64,000 nucleotides of DNA from Psychrobacillus antarcticus (lineage in GTDB: Bacteria > Bacillota > Bacilli > Bacillales_A > Planococcaceae), in NCBI RefSeq assembly GCF_029533155.1, contig NZ_JAIZDB010000017.1:62001-126000 (forward strand), read 5' to 3'. The notes below the pieces were generated by a model that worked only from the letters and a program-made list of their open reading frames with translations, searched no databases and had not been told where the DNA came from. The translations under genes were made by a program, and so were the position numbers. Each line of letters opens with the position of its first letter. Position 1 is the stretch's first letter. Below, piece after piece: positions 26,960 through 35,364 of this stretch.

Positions 26960-27175
26960 TCTGCCACCTTTATGGAAGCTTACCCTAAGCATTTAGCTAC
27001 TGAGCAGTGACAAGTAACTACATTAGATTTTTATGCCGCCTATGAAAAAGTAATATCTTATGCCAATTCCAATCACTTAGAGGTAGAGGATACATATTAT
27101 TGTGTTTTACTAGAAGTGTACGGAGAATGTATGATTGATTTTTACGTTTCTTTAAAAGAACAGGGTGATGAATGA
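26960..27175 (+). pseudogene. broken small gene, 3' part (DUF5085-like?)
   Basis: The frame from ATG 26972 reads MEAYPKHLATEQ, hits TGA at 27008, then continues open to 27175 with protein-like composition (VTTLDFYAAYEKVISYAN and VYGECMIDFYVSLKEQ). Its end overlaps the next start in ATGA fashion. No ribosome binding site fits. I read it as the C-terminal part of a small protein with an in-frame stop. A resemblance to DUF5085-type proteins, often found beside LXG toxin genes, is a weak impression only. Confidence 0.45.
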
Positions 27176-27387
27176 TAATTGTGGAAAACCACTTCTTTCT
27201 TCCTAAAGAAGAGGAAGTGAATTTTCAAAGCTATTTTGCTGTGGATAATTTACTTATGACTAGAGTAAACGATAATTCTAATGAACAATTACAAGTGAAG
27301 TATTGGGAACTATTTGATTATATGAAGCAGCATAGTATGATTCAAAAAAACGCCTGTTTTCGTGCAGTTTCAAAAGACAAACCATGA
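27172..27387 (+). CDS. hypothetical protein, possibly a truncated DUF5085-like protein
   Basis: 71 aa, beginning MIIVENHFFLP and containing YFAVDNLLMTRV and YWELFDYMKQH. The start ATG overlaps the TGA of the broken upstream frame (ATGA). There is no good ribosome binding site apart from AGGGTGATG. The pattern looks like the middle of a DUF5085-type protein joined to a short N-terminus, so it may be an internally deleted remnant. Function unknown. Confidence 0.45.
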   Translation: MIIVENHFFLPKEEEVNFQSYFAVDNLLMTRVNDNSNEQLQVKYWELFDYMKQHSMIQKNACFRAVSKDKP

Positions 27388-27477
27388 CCAAACATATAAG
27401 GAGATGAGTTTAGGTGTTATTTGAGAAGTGTTATTCAATATATAAATACGGAATGTAGTTGAAAAGGAGGAAAAAGT

Positions 27478-28233
27478 ATGTCCACTAAATATCGAGGAAA
27501 TCTACAAATAGAGAAGAAAGTAATCGATAATGTCACTTTATCCTATTTAAAATTTCAAACACCTAAAGAGAATAAAGGGAATATTATTTGTTTCTTTATA
27601 TTGTTATTATATATTATTGGATTGTTTCCGATAATAGGAGAAACCTTCTCAGTAACATTTTTTTTAGCTGCAATTATTCCTACAGTTATTATCTCAGTAT
27701 GGGCAATAATATATTTAATTGATCCCTATAAATATGAGAAGTCCTATTATTTGTTTTTTGGCATTTACGGGGTAGTAAATACGTTTGTTTATTTTTTATG
27801 TATTGTCAAGTTGTTATATCTTGATATGAAGGTAGAAGGAAAAGTTCCTTTTATCCTTACCATGTTATTATTCATTATATTATTAGTAGGAGTAAATGTA
27901 TTAAATATAAAAGCACTGAATTCAGGAACATATCACAAATTACAAAATATGAGGAGTATTAATGTAGCGTGGGTATCTATTGGTGCACTAGGGTATCTTA
28001 TAGGTCAGTTTTTACTAACATTTATTTATACTGACTCCGCTTTATATACTCTATTTATAGTGTTAATTTCCTTATTGTCGATTCTAACTGCATATTTTAC
28101 TGTTTATATTCATCGTTATTTTTTTATCGATAAGAATATAGAATTAGTAAAGCAAGTATATCCGACTTTCGGATTACCATTGAGTGAGAGGTATACAAAT
28201 AGCAAGAGGAAAAAAAAGAAAAAGGAAACTTAA
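27478..28233 (+). CDS. hypothetical multi-pass membrane protein
   Basis: 251 aa with about six hydrophobic helices from residue 38 to 215 and a very basic C-terminus (NSKRKKKKKET). AAAAGGAGGAAAAAGT gives it a strong ribosome binding site. I do not recognise the family. Neighbours are small unknown proteins, one broken, so this may be what is left of a toxin-immunity-type accessory locus; that is speculation. Confidence 0.7.
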   Translation: MSTKYRGNLQIEKKVIDNVTLSYLKFQTPKENKGNIICFFILLLYIIGLFPIIGETFSVTFFLAAIIPTVIISVWAIIYLIDPYKYEKSYYLFFGIYGVVNTFVYFLCIVKLLYLDMKVEGKVPFILTMLLFIILLVGVNVLNIKALNSGTYHKLQNMRSINVAWVSIGALGYLIGQFLLTFIYTDSALYTLFIVLISLLSILTAYFTVYIHRYFFIDKNIELVKQVYPTFGLPLSERYTNSKRKKKKKET

Positions 28234-28324
28234 TCAATCTTCAGGTGGTGAATTTAAGAGGATTTAGGAAGGGAGCAACATTAGAAATCAACGATTTAAG
28301 AATGGTTGCTATGTATAAAAATAT

Positions 28325-28355
28325 AGCACTCTTTTCCGTAAGCGGATAGAGTGCT
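28325..28355. terminator. hairpin between convergent small genes
   Basis: AGCACTCT and AGAGTGCT enclose TCCG/CGGA. T-tails are weak on both strands, so termination is likely but not certain. Confidence 0.5.
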
Positions 28356-28376
28356 TTATGTGTATAATAGTATTCC

Positions 28377-28586
28377 TTATGTATTTTCATGAAGTGTTTT
28401 GACATTTAACTTTTCTAATTGCGTTAAGTTAATCGTATAACTGTTTTCCGTCTCTACAAATACCCCGCCATCTACTCTATTTCTTTCAGCTGTACGGATA
28501 TCTGTATTCGTTTCGAATATTAAGTTATGACCACCTTTAAACCTCAGGTAAAATTTATACTTTTTAAATTCACCAGCATTACGCAA
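28377..28586 (-). CDS. hypothetical protein
   Basis: 69 aa starting at TTG 28586, chosen because AAAGGAGG lies seven bases upstream; the longer frame from 28616 would place that site inside the gene. The sequence (FYLRFKGGHNLIFETNTDI, then VFVETENSYTINLTQLEKL) alternates polar and hydrophobic residues like a small beta-rich domain. Unknown family and role. Confidence 0.6.
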   Translation of the reverse strand: MRNAGEFKKYKFYLRFKGGHNLIFETNTDIRTAERNRVDGGVFVETENSYTINLTQLEKLNVKTLHENT

Positions 28587-28787
28587 TATTCTCCCTCCTT
28601 TAACGGAGTATATCATTCGTATAGATAAAGGTTAATAGATATAAGAGAGTTTAAATGGGTATATAGTTTATGAGACTTAATGAGCATGTGTTTCTTATAT
28701 ATTTAATTAGGTGATATTACTTAAGTAGTATATAATGAAGGGATGCTGAAAATACTGTATTAGAGAATATAAAGGAGTTTGAATCAT

Positions 28788-29222
28788 ATGGGAAACAAAA
28801 CAATAAAAACTGAATTGCCAGAGAACTACGAAGAACTAAAGAAAGCAGCCAATCGTACTGCAAGCTGGAAAGCACGTTATGACGCAGTTGTTGAACTAGG
28901 GAAGTACAATCATAGTCAAGTGAAAGATATTTTAAGAACTCGACTTGCAAACGATCCAGTTTACAAAGTACAAGAGGCTGCTTTCGAAAGCTTATTAGAA
29001 TTTGGAGAAGAAGCCCAGTTACCGAAGCGTAAAAAATTCGAATTATTAAAAGGAGCAAACAAAGTGTTTGTTCGCGTTAAGAAGAGCTTACCAAAAGATC
29101 ATACGTTTGAAGAGTTTTTAACGAAACTAAAAAGAATGCGTATCGATGTATATGATACGTATGAAGGCGACAAAGGCGACGAATTCAAGACTTGGTTAGA
29201 AAACGAATGGTCTAAGTTATAG
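28788..29222 (+). CDS. HEAT-repeat domain protein
   Basis: 144-aa soluble protein. Residues 20-70 look like paired HEAT helices (WKARYDAVVELGKYNHSQV, then ILRTRLANDPVYKVQEAAFE), the type used for protein binding. AAAGGAG precedes the ATG at 28788; an in-frame TTG at 28779 is less well placed. Monocistronic with its own terminator. Partner unknown. Confidence 0.78.
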   Translation: MGNKTIKTELPENYEELKKAANRTASWKARYDAVVELGKYNHSQVKDILRTRLANDPVYKVQEAAFESLLEFGEEAQLPKRKKFELLKGANKVFVRVKKSLPKDHTFEEFLTKLKRMRIDVYDTYEGDKGDEFKTWLENEWSKL

Positions 29223-29246
29223 TAATTTCATCTGTGAATCATCTGG

Positions 29247-29278
29247 AGCAATTGTCGACATAGACAATTGCTTTTTTT
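29247..29278 (+). terminator. terminator of the HEAT-repeat gene
   Basis: AGCAATTGTC / GACAATTGCT stem with a six-base loop and a T-run. Confidence 0.92.
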
Positions 29279-29377
29279 GAAAAGATAAGAAAGTATATAA
29301 AAATGTACCGTGTACACTGGATTCATGGGACTTGAAAGAATGAATAATACTATTGATTTGCGTTTCAGGTGGTGGAA

Positions 29378-29436
29378 CAAAGGCTAAGAGCGCCACGTCG
29401 TGTGGCAACGCCTTCGTGACCAACATCCTGTTGGCC
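29378..29436 (+). repeat. paired-hairpin module E, forward copy
   Basis: AAGGC/GCCTT outer pairing, hairpin GCCAC-gtcgt-GTGGC (29392-29406), then CCAAC-atcct-GTTGG (29420-29434). Its relative at 17863-17920 keeps every stem with different bases. Confidence 0.7.
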
Positions 29437-29905
29437 TCCGCGGGTGAGCAATGAGCCATCACCGTCGCTCCGCGTCGATGTGATGTCTCATCTGTCTCCC
29501 TCATCCCGCTGGAGTCGCCACCTTTCACTCCAATCAATAAAGTGAGTAGTACTCGATAAGAAGATTAGCAGAGCTTATCGCTAAGACGATAAGAGTAGAC
29601 AAAGTTAATATAGTGATAAAATCGACTATTGAATAAATGAGGAAGAAATGAGATCTTCTTTTATATAGTAGTAATAAGAGAATTAGGAAGTGTTTACTAA
29701 ATAAAGAAGTGAGATAGCGAACGAAATTCCATCTTCAGGCCCGCACGATGCGGGTCAGGCAGTCGTTGCGAAATGTTTTTTTATTTTGCGACGAGCTTTG
29801 CGCAGGAGCACCAAGATGTCGCGTAGTTAGACTGTCATCCTCTCTCCTCAATTATTAGGATAGTATCTTTTCTCTAGTTACCAAAAAAATGAACTAACCC
29901 GTTTC

Positions 29906-30110
29906 TAAAAGTTGTAGAAGGGCGACGGACAGTCAATAGCCATAAGATTACCTAGAAAAAAAGATGCTGGTCGTGACTTCAGTCACGACCAGCATCTTTA
30001 AAAAATCAAATGGTAATTATATAGCAATAAATCTGTACAAAGACCTTCGAAAACAGTAGAAACAGGTTTAGATCCTAGAGGACCGGGCGTTTTTTTGCCC
30101 GGTTTTTCTT
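29906..30110 (+). repeat. structured repeat module C, copy 3
   Basis: Hairpin AAAGATGCTGGTCGTGACT with its exact complement (29960-29999), weaker outer stem ATTACC/GGTAAT, conserved CTTCGAAAACAGTAGAAACA stretch, and the terminator-like ACCGGGC/GCCCGGT plus T-run at 30082-30107. Confidence 0.7.
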
Positions 30111-30149
30111 AATGAAGAAGTGCATGAAAGCTAAATTAAGCGAGACTAC

Positions 30150-30800
30150 TGATTTGCGTTCCAGGTGAGGTACAAAGGCTAAGAGCGCAACGTCTCAAAA
30201 GTAAGGCAATCTAAGTTCGCCGCGTCCTGCGGCAACGATTGCATAACCCACCTCCTGTGGGCATCAATGCCTTCGTGACCAACATCCTGTTGGCCTTCGC
30301 GGGCGATGGCGAGCCTCCTCAGTCAGGCGCTAAGCTTCTTCCCTCGGGGGTCTCGACTTTCTCACTTATCCCGCTGAAGTCGCCACCTTGCACTCCAATG
30401 AATTAAGTGAGTAGTACTCAACAATAAAATAGAGCATAGCTTATTGCTTAGATGATAAGAGTAGTCAAAGTTAATGTGGGGATTAAACCATCCGCTTGGT
30501 TAGGAATACTAATTTTTATGAGAGAAGAAAGTGGATATCCTTTTATTTGAGTCCCTTTCATCTTTACTTATTTTAAAATAGAACAGGTATACTTATGTGT
30601 TTTATGTCCAATTTACCGATTATATAAAGCGGATTTAAGTGATTGGAGCGCAGAGCGGCGACTCCAGTGGGAATAGCAAATGTTTTCTGCACCGAAAGCG
30701 AAGCGACAGGTGCACCGAGCTGAAGACCCTGGCCTGAGCATCGCGAGGGAAGCGGCTGAAGCCGTGCCCACGGAAAACGTCCGCTCGAAGCGGAAATCAG
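30150..30800. repeat. composite element: module A forward, AT-rich centre, module A reverse (copy 1)
   Basis: GC-rich module A with an expanded module E (30150-30405) is followed by about 230 AT-rich bases and then by module A in reverse (30640-30800, starting GATTGGAGCGCAGAGCGGCG). The ends are GATTTGCG and CGGAAATC. The same composite is at 34721-35275. I see no gene in it. It is directly adjacent to the long block ending at 30112, so the 1.8-kb spacer before rocB is almost entirely repeats. Confidence 0.8.
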
Positions 30801-30979
30801 TAGTAAATCTACATTATTATTTTTGGAGGACCTGGCTTTTTATTACCTAGCTCTTCTTATATGAATATATAATTTATTATATATACTGTTAAAGATAATA
30901 TCATTCTGTTATAAATACGGCTGATAATTGATTTGAAGTACGGCAAAAATAAGTAATGTTAATAAATATTCAAAATAGA

Positions 30980-31008
30980 TTGACAGTTAATAGTGTAGCG
31001 CATATATT
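30980..31008 (+). promoter_or_regulatory. rocB promoter
   Basis: TTGACA, 17-base spacer, TATATT, 42 bases before the start codon: a strong sigma-A-type promoter. Confidence 0.75.
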
Positions 31009-31049
31009 TTAAGTAGATAGCTACTATTGATGATGGGATTGGAGAGACA

Positions 31050-32648
31050 ATGATGGGTAAATTATGGGTTACACCTGAAAAGCTACGTGCTTTGTTATGT
31101 GAGCTGGTTAGCTGGGATAGTATTACGCTAACAGAGGGGGAGCAAGCATTTGCCCCTAAATTAGTAGAAAAATTCAGAGAGTTACGCTACTTTCAAGACC
31201 GTCCAAGTCTTTTACAAATGCAGGATGCGGGACTTGGAAGACAAGTAGTAACTGCCCTGTATAAACATCCAGAAGCAACAGAAACGATCGTACTGATCAG
31301 TCATTTTGATACAGTTCAGACGGAAGAGTACGGTTCATTGGAGCCTCTTGCTTATTTTCCAGAGGAGTTAACCAAAAAATTAATGGAAAATCCAGAAGAA
31401 CTACCAGAAAGTGCTCGTGCTGACTTGGAAACTGGTAAGTATTTGTTTGGTCGTGGCACAATGGATATGAAAATGGGACTTGCCTTACATATGCAGTTGA
31501 TTGAAAAAGCGAGTGTCGAGCAATGGCCGATTAATCTAGTTTTGACTTCTGTTCCGGATGAAGAAGTCAATTCCGCTGGTATGCGCGCTGCGGTAACTCA
31601 TTTAGTACGCATACGAGAGGAATTTGGATTGACGTACAAGTTATTTTTAAATAGTGAACCGTCATTTTCTCAAAATCCTACTGACATTGCAGAGTATATT
31701 TATACAGGAACGATTGGTAAAATCATGCCAGCAGCATTGTTTTATGGTAAGGAAACGCATGTGGGAGAACCGATGAAAGGCATGACTGCTAATTATATTG
31801 CATCATTTTTGACACAGCGAATGGAATGGAATGACTCTTTCCGTGAGACCGATCTTGGGGAAAGTACGCCGTTACCAGTTTCATTGCAACAAAAAGATTT
31901 GAAAATGTCTTATTCAACACAAACACCTTACCGAGCAGTAGCCTTATATAATGTGTTTTTACTGAAACGAACAGCCTCGGAAGTAATGGATTTGTTCGAG
32001 CAAGTTGCTGAAGATGCTATGCAAGCACTAAACGAAAATTATTCAATGATTTGTGAACGTGAACAAGTAACTGGGATTGGGTCAGTGAAAGTTTTACGCT
32101 ATGAGGAACTGCTTACCTATGCAAATAAAAAATTAGGAACAGAACAAGTTGAGCAACTAAAACAACAAACACTGACAAATGAGCAATGGGATGACAGAGA
32201 AAAATCACTTCGTATTGTAGATGACCTGATGATCCAATGCCAAGAGCTAGCACCTGCGACAGTTATTCTATTTGCGCCACCTTACTATCCAGCAGTTAAC
32301 ACGTCTAAAGATACACTAATAGTAGAAATAGTGGCATTGATGAAACAATCAGCTCTATCATTTAATAATAAAGTGGATCAAATCCACTATTTCAATGGAA
32401 TTTGTGATTTAAGCTATGTGAACTATGAGGATGAAGGTAAGGGCTGGACTGCATTTGAAAATAATACACCTGTATGGGGAGACACATACAGTATTCCATT
32501 TGACGATATGGCGGAGTTAAAAGGACCTGTTCTAAACGTTGGACCCTTCGGTAAAGACGCCCATCAAAAAACAGAACGACTCCATTTAGACAGTGCATTT
32601 GTAGAGATGCCAGTCATGTTAGAAACATTAATAAAAAGTTTGTTTTAA
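31050..32648 (+). CDS. rocB: RocB-like M20 family peptidase (arginine utilisation)
   Basis: 532-aa zinc-hydrolase-fold protein of the M20/M25/M40 family, matching RocB of the Bacillus arginine degradation regulon in length and in the N-terminal LVSWDSITLTEGEQAF segment. Metal-site motifs are present: ISHFDTVQT (His, Asp), GRGTMDMKMGLA (Asp) and VPDEEVNSAG (Glu-Glu). ATGATG at 31050 leaves two possible starts; TTGGAGAG precedes them. The biochemical activity of RocB is not established, so a peptidase or deacylase role is family inference. gdhA lies downstream after its own promoter. Confidence 0.85.
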   Translation: MMGKLWVTPEKLRALLCELVSWDSITLTEGEQAFAPKLVEKFRELRYFQDRPSLLQMQDAGLGRQVVTALYKHPEATETIVLISHFDTVQTEEYGSLEPLAYFPEELTKKLMENPEELPESARADLETGKYLFGRGTMDMKMGLALHMQLIEKASVEQWPINLVLTSVPDEEVNSAGMRAAVTHLVRIREEFGLTYKLFLNSEPSFSQNPTDIAEYIYTGTIGKIMPAALFYGKETHVGEPMKGMTANYIASFLTQRMEWNDSFRETDLGESTPLPVSLQQKDLKMSYSTQTPYRAVALYNVFLLKRTASEVMDLFEQVAEDAMQALNENYSMICEREQVTGIGSVKVLRYEELLTYANKKLGTEQVEQLKQQTLTNEQWDDREKSLRIVDDLMIQCQELAPATVILFAPPYYPAVNTSKDTLIVEIVALMKQSALSFNNKVDQIHYFNGICDLSYVNYEDEGKGWTAFENNTPVWGDTYSIPFDDMAELKGPVLNVGPFGKDAHQKTERLHLDSAFVEMPVMLETLIKSLF

Positions 32649-32658
32649 GCATACTAAC

Positions 32659-32686
32659 AAGACTTCCTAAAAATGGGAAGTCTTTT
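32659..32686 (+). terminator. rocB terminator
   Basis: AAGACTTCC / GGAAGTCTT stem with a short T-run, 10 bases after the stop. Confidence 0.8.
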
Positions 32687-32769
32687 CTATAAAGATAAAG
32701 TATATAAAATTGTACTGTTTACACTGTGTTTTATGGGCGAAAGAATAAATAAAAAATTAACAGGTGTTG

Positions 32770-32972
32770 TAAGAAAAAACCGAGCAAATAACGCCCGGAA
32801 ACGCCATAAGATTACCGAAAAAAGGGATGCTGGTTGGTTGTGATGCACGTCACAACCAACCAGCATCTCTAAAAATTCAATCGGTAATCATATAGCAAAA
32901 CGTCTGTCCAAAGCCCTTCAAATATGATAGAAACGGGTTTTGAACTAAAGGATTGGGCATGTGCCCGGTTTT
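32770..32972 (+). repeat. structured repeat module C, copy 4 (diverged)
   Basis: Outer stem ATTACCGA (32811) / TCGGTAAT (32881) is perfect. The inner hairpin (32826-32867) has an 18-bp stem with different sequence from copies 1 and 3 but is still perfectly paired. The conserved CTGTCCAAAGCCCTTC stretch follows, then GGGCATGTGCCC and TTTT. Confidence 0.7.
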
Positions 32973-33155
32973 ACTAATTCGCATTGAACTTTCGATTAAT
33001 TTCTCTAAAGGATGATATACTTATCAAGGGAGAAATTATCCAATCGTACTTTGGGTTCTTTCGTTGGAGAGAAGAAAATAAAAAATATCGACTATCACAA
33101 ATATGTAATTTGTCGGACTTTTTTGTATGTTCATAAGTTTTTGTTTATAAACATG

Positions 33156-33184
33156 TTGAAAAAATAATGTTTTTTGGAGATAAT
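33156..33184 (+). promoter_or_regulatory. gdhA promoter
   Basis: TTGAAA, 17-base spacer, GATAAT, 35 bases before the start codon. Confidence 0.65.
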
Positions 33185-33219
33185 AAAACTAATAGTTTTT
33201 TTACGATAGGAGTAATAGG

Positions 33220-34602
33220 ATGGAAAAAACAATCAGAACAAATCTAGAACATAAAAGTAGAGCAAATGACTATGTGCATGAAGTATTCGAATTAGTAAAG
33301 GACAGAAATCAAGGCGAAAAAGAATTTTTACAGGCAACACGTGAAATTTTTGATTCACTAAGACCTGTATTTCTAAAGCACCCTGAATATATACATAATG
33401 GAATATTAGAACGTATTACGGAACCTGATCGAGTTATCACGTTTCGAGTGGCATGGGAAGATGACATTGGAAAAGTTCAGGTCAACCGTGGTTTCCGCGT
33501 TCAATTTAATAATAGCTTAGGACCTTATAAGGGTGGAATTCGTTTTCATCCGACAGTTAATAGTAGTATTATGAAATTTTTGGCCTTCGAGCAGACCTTT
33601 AAAAATGCTTTGACAGGACAGCCGATTGGTGCAGGTAAAGGTGGGTCCGATTTTAATCCAAAAGGAAAGTCAGAACGTGAAATAATGCGATTTACGCAAA
33701 GTTTTATAACCGAGTTAAGCAAATATATCGGTCCAGATATGGATGTACCTGCTGGAGATATAGGCGTAGGAAAGAGAGAAATTGGTTATATGTTCGGCCA
33801 GTATAATCGTTTAAAAGGTGGTTATGAGGCGGGAGTATTTACGGGGAAAGACCCAAATCACGGAGGAAGCTTAGGTAGAAAAGAGGCTACAGGTTACGGC
33901 ACCGTCTATTTTGTAGAAGAAATGCTGAAGACGAAAAAAGATAGCTTTAAAGGGAAAAAAGTAGTCGTTTCCGGATCGGGGAACGTAGCAATATACGCAA
34001 TGGAAAAGGCTATAGAGCTTGGGGCAATAGTGCTAGCATGTAGTGACTCTACTGGCTATATTTATGATCCTAAGGGTATTGACGTAGAAACGATTAAACA
34101 GTTAAAAGAATTTGATAGTCAACGTATTAAAGAATATACAAAGACTCATCCAAATGCTATCTATCATGATGGTTGCAAGGATATATGGTCGGTAGCCTGT
34201 GATATTGCTTTACCTTGCGCGACTCAAAATGAAATGGACAAAGATGATGCTATTTTGTTAATTCAAAACGGGGTAAAGGCAGTAGGGGAAGGCGCTAACA
34301 TGCCTTGTACAGAAGAAGCCATTCTTGCCTTCCAAGCAAAAGGGGTTTTATTTGCCCCAGCCAAAGCTGCAAATGCTGGTGGAGTTGCTGTTTCTGCTAT
34401 GGAAATGTCGCAAAATAGTATGCGCTTGTCGTGGACGGTTGAAGAAGTTGATGAAAAGTTGAAGGCTGTGATGAAGAATATATACACTAGCTGCTTTAAT
34501 GCTGCAGAAAGTTACGGACATCCAGGTAATTTTGTAATAGGAGCAAATATAGCTGGATTCCTTAAAGTAGCGGACGCAATGGTTGCGCACGGAATTCATT
34601 AA
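33220..34602 (+). CDS. gdhA: glutamate dehydrogenase, NADP-type
   Basis: Interconverts 2-oxoglutarate plus ammonium and glutamate. At 460 aa it belongs to the hexameric GdhA class (about 450 aa), which is longer than the NAD-dependent RocG/GudB type of Bacillus and usually works in ammonia assimilation with NADPH. The substrate-site segments GPYKGGIRFHPTVN and QPIGAGKGGSDFNPKG and the nucleotide-binding VVSGSGNVAIYA are present. AGGAGTAATAGG precedes the ATG. It has its own promoter and terminator. Cofactor preference is inferred from class. Confidence 0.93.
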   Translation: MEKTIRTNLEHKSRANDYVHEVFELVKDRNQGEKEFLQATREIFDSLRPVFLKHPEYIHNGILERITEPDRVITFRVAWEDDIGKVQVNRGFRVQFNNSLGPYKGGIRFHPTVNSSIMKFLAFEQTFKNALTGQPIGAGKGGSDFNPKGKSEREIMRFTQSFITELSKYIGPDMDVPAGDIGVGKREIGYMFGQYNRLKGGYEAGVFTGKDPNHGGSLGRKEATGYGTVYFVEEMLKTKKDSFKGKKVVVSGSGNVAIYAMEKAIELGAIVLACSDSTGYIYDPKGIDVETIKQLKEFDSQRIKEYTKTHPNAIYHDGCKDIWSVACDIALPCATQNEMDKDDAILLIQNGVKAVGEGANMPCTEEAILAFQAKGVLFAPAKAANAGGVAVSAMEMSQNSMRLSWTVEEVDEKLKAVMKNIYTSCFNAAESYGHPGNFVIGANIAGFLKVADAMVAHGIH

Positions 34603-34606
34603 TAAG

Positions 34607-34639
34607 AAAAAGGAGCAGTTCATTGAACTGCTCCTTTTT
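34607..34639. terminator. gdhA terminator (bidirectional)
   Basis: Perfect AAAAAGGAGCAGTTC / GAACTGCTCCTTTTT hairpin with a three-base loop, only 4 bases after the gdhA stop. Nearly the same sequence recurs at 35317. Confidence 0.92.
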
Positions 34640-34720
34640 CCTATTTGATAGATGAATGAATAATATTTAAATGACCCGTTTCCACTGGGTTCATAAAACT
34701 ATAAATATGAATAATCCGAC

Positions 34721-35275
34721 TGATTTCCGTTACATGTTGAGAACAAAGGCTAAGGGGGCCACGTCTCAAAAGGAAGGCAATCTAAGATCGCCGAGTCCTG
34801 CTGCAATCCTGTTGGCCTCCGCGGGCGAGGCCAAGCCTCCTCAGTCAGGCGATTTGCTTCTTCCCTGCGGGGTCTCGACTTTCTCGCTTATCCCGCTGGA
34901 GTCGCGCCACATTTCACTCCAATCAATTAAGTGAGTAGTACTCAACTATTAGATAGAGCATAGCTTCCCGCTTAGATAATAATAGTAGTCAAAGGTAATA
35001 TAGGGATTAAACGGTCTTTTTAATTGGGCTATTATTCTGTAATGTAGAAAGTGGATTTTCTTTTATCTAAGTCCCTTTCAGCCTTACTTATTTTAAGAGA
35101 AAACATGTATATTTAAGTGGATTAATATCCAACCATATAAAGTGGGTATAGTTGATTGGAGCGCAGAGCGGCGTCTCCAGTGGGAATAGCGCGAGCTGAA
35201 GACCCTGGACTGAGCATCGCGAGGGAAGCGGCTGAAGCCGTGCCCACGGAAAGCGTCCGATCGGAGCGGAAATCA
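34721..35275. repeat. composite element: module A forward, AT-rich centre, module A reverse (copy 2)
   Basis: Shorter copy of 30150-30800 with the same order: GATTTCCG start, a reduced module E (CAAAGGCTAAGGG at 34744), CTGGAGTCGCGCCAC, AATTAAGTGAGTAGTACTCA, an AT-rich centre, then GATTGGAGCGCAGAGCGGCG and CGGAAATC in reverse. No gene; the plus-strand frame 34671-34934 is repeat-derived. Confidence 0.8.
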
Positions 35276-35316
35276 TTAGATCGCTAAATTCTTTAAAGTA
35301 TTTACCACTCTTTAAC

Positions 35317-35354
35317 AAAAGGAGCAGTTCTCTAAATTGAGAACTGCTCCTTTT
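35317..35354. terminator. chemoreceptor gene terminator (bidirectional)
   Basis: AAAAGGAGCAGTTCTC / GAGAACTGCTCCTTTT hairpin, with an A-run and a T-run on its two sides. It is 10 bases beyond the stop of the minus-strand chemoreceptor. Confidence 0.9.
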
Positions 35355-35364
35355 GTTTGTTTAC

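Larger units (their letters stand above)
29278..30112 (+). repeat. long duplicated intergenic block, copy 2
   Basis: Near-copy of 12847-13590 in the same module order. It carries two extra segments relative to copy 1: a module E inside module A (29378-29436) and about 40 bp near 29772-29812. No gene is credible within it; the frame at 29217-29537 on the minus strand also occurs in copy 1 and is repeat-derived. Confidence 0.85.

Noticed and set aside
34671-34934. 87-aa plus-strand frame
   Set aside because: Covers repeat module A/E only; no ribosome binding site.
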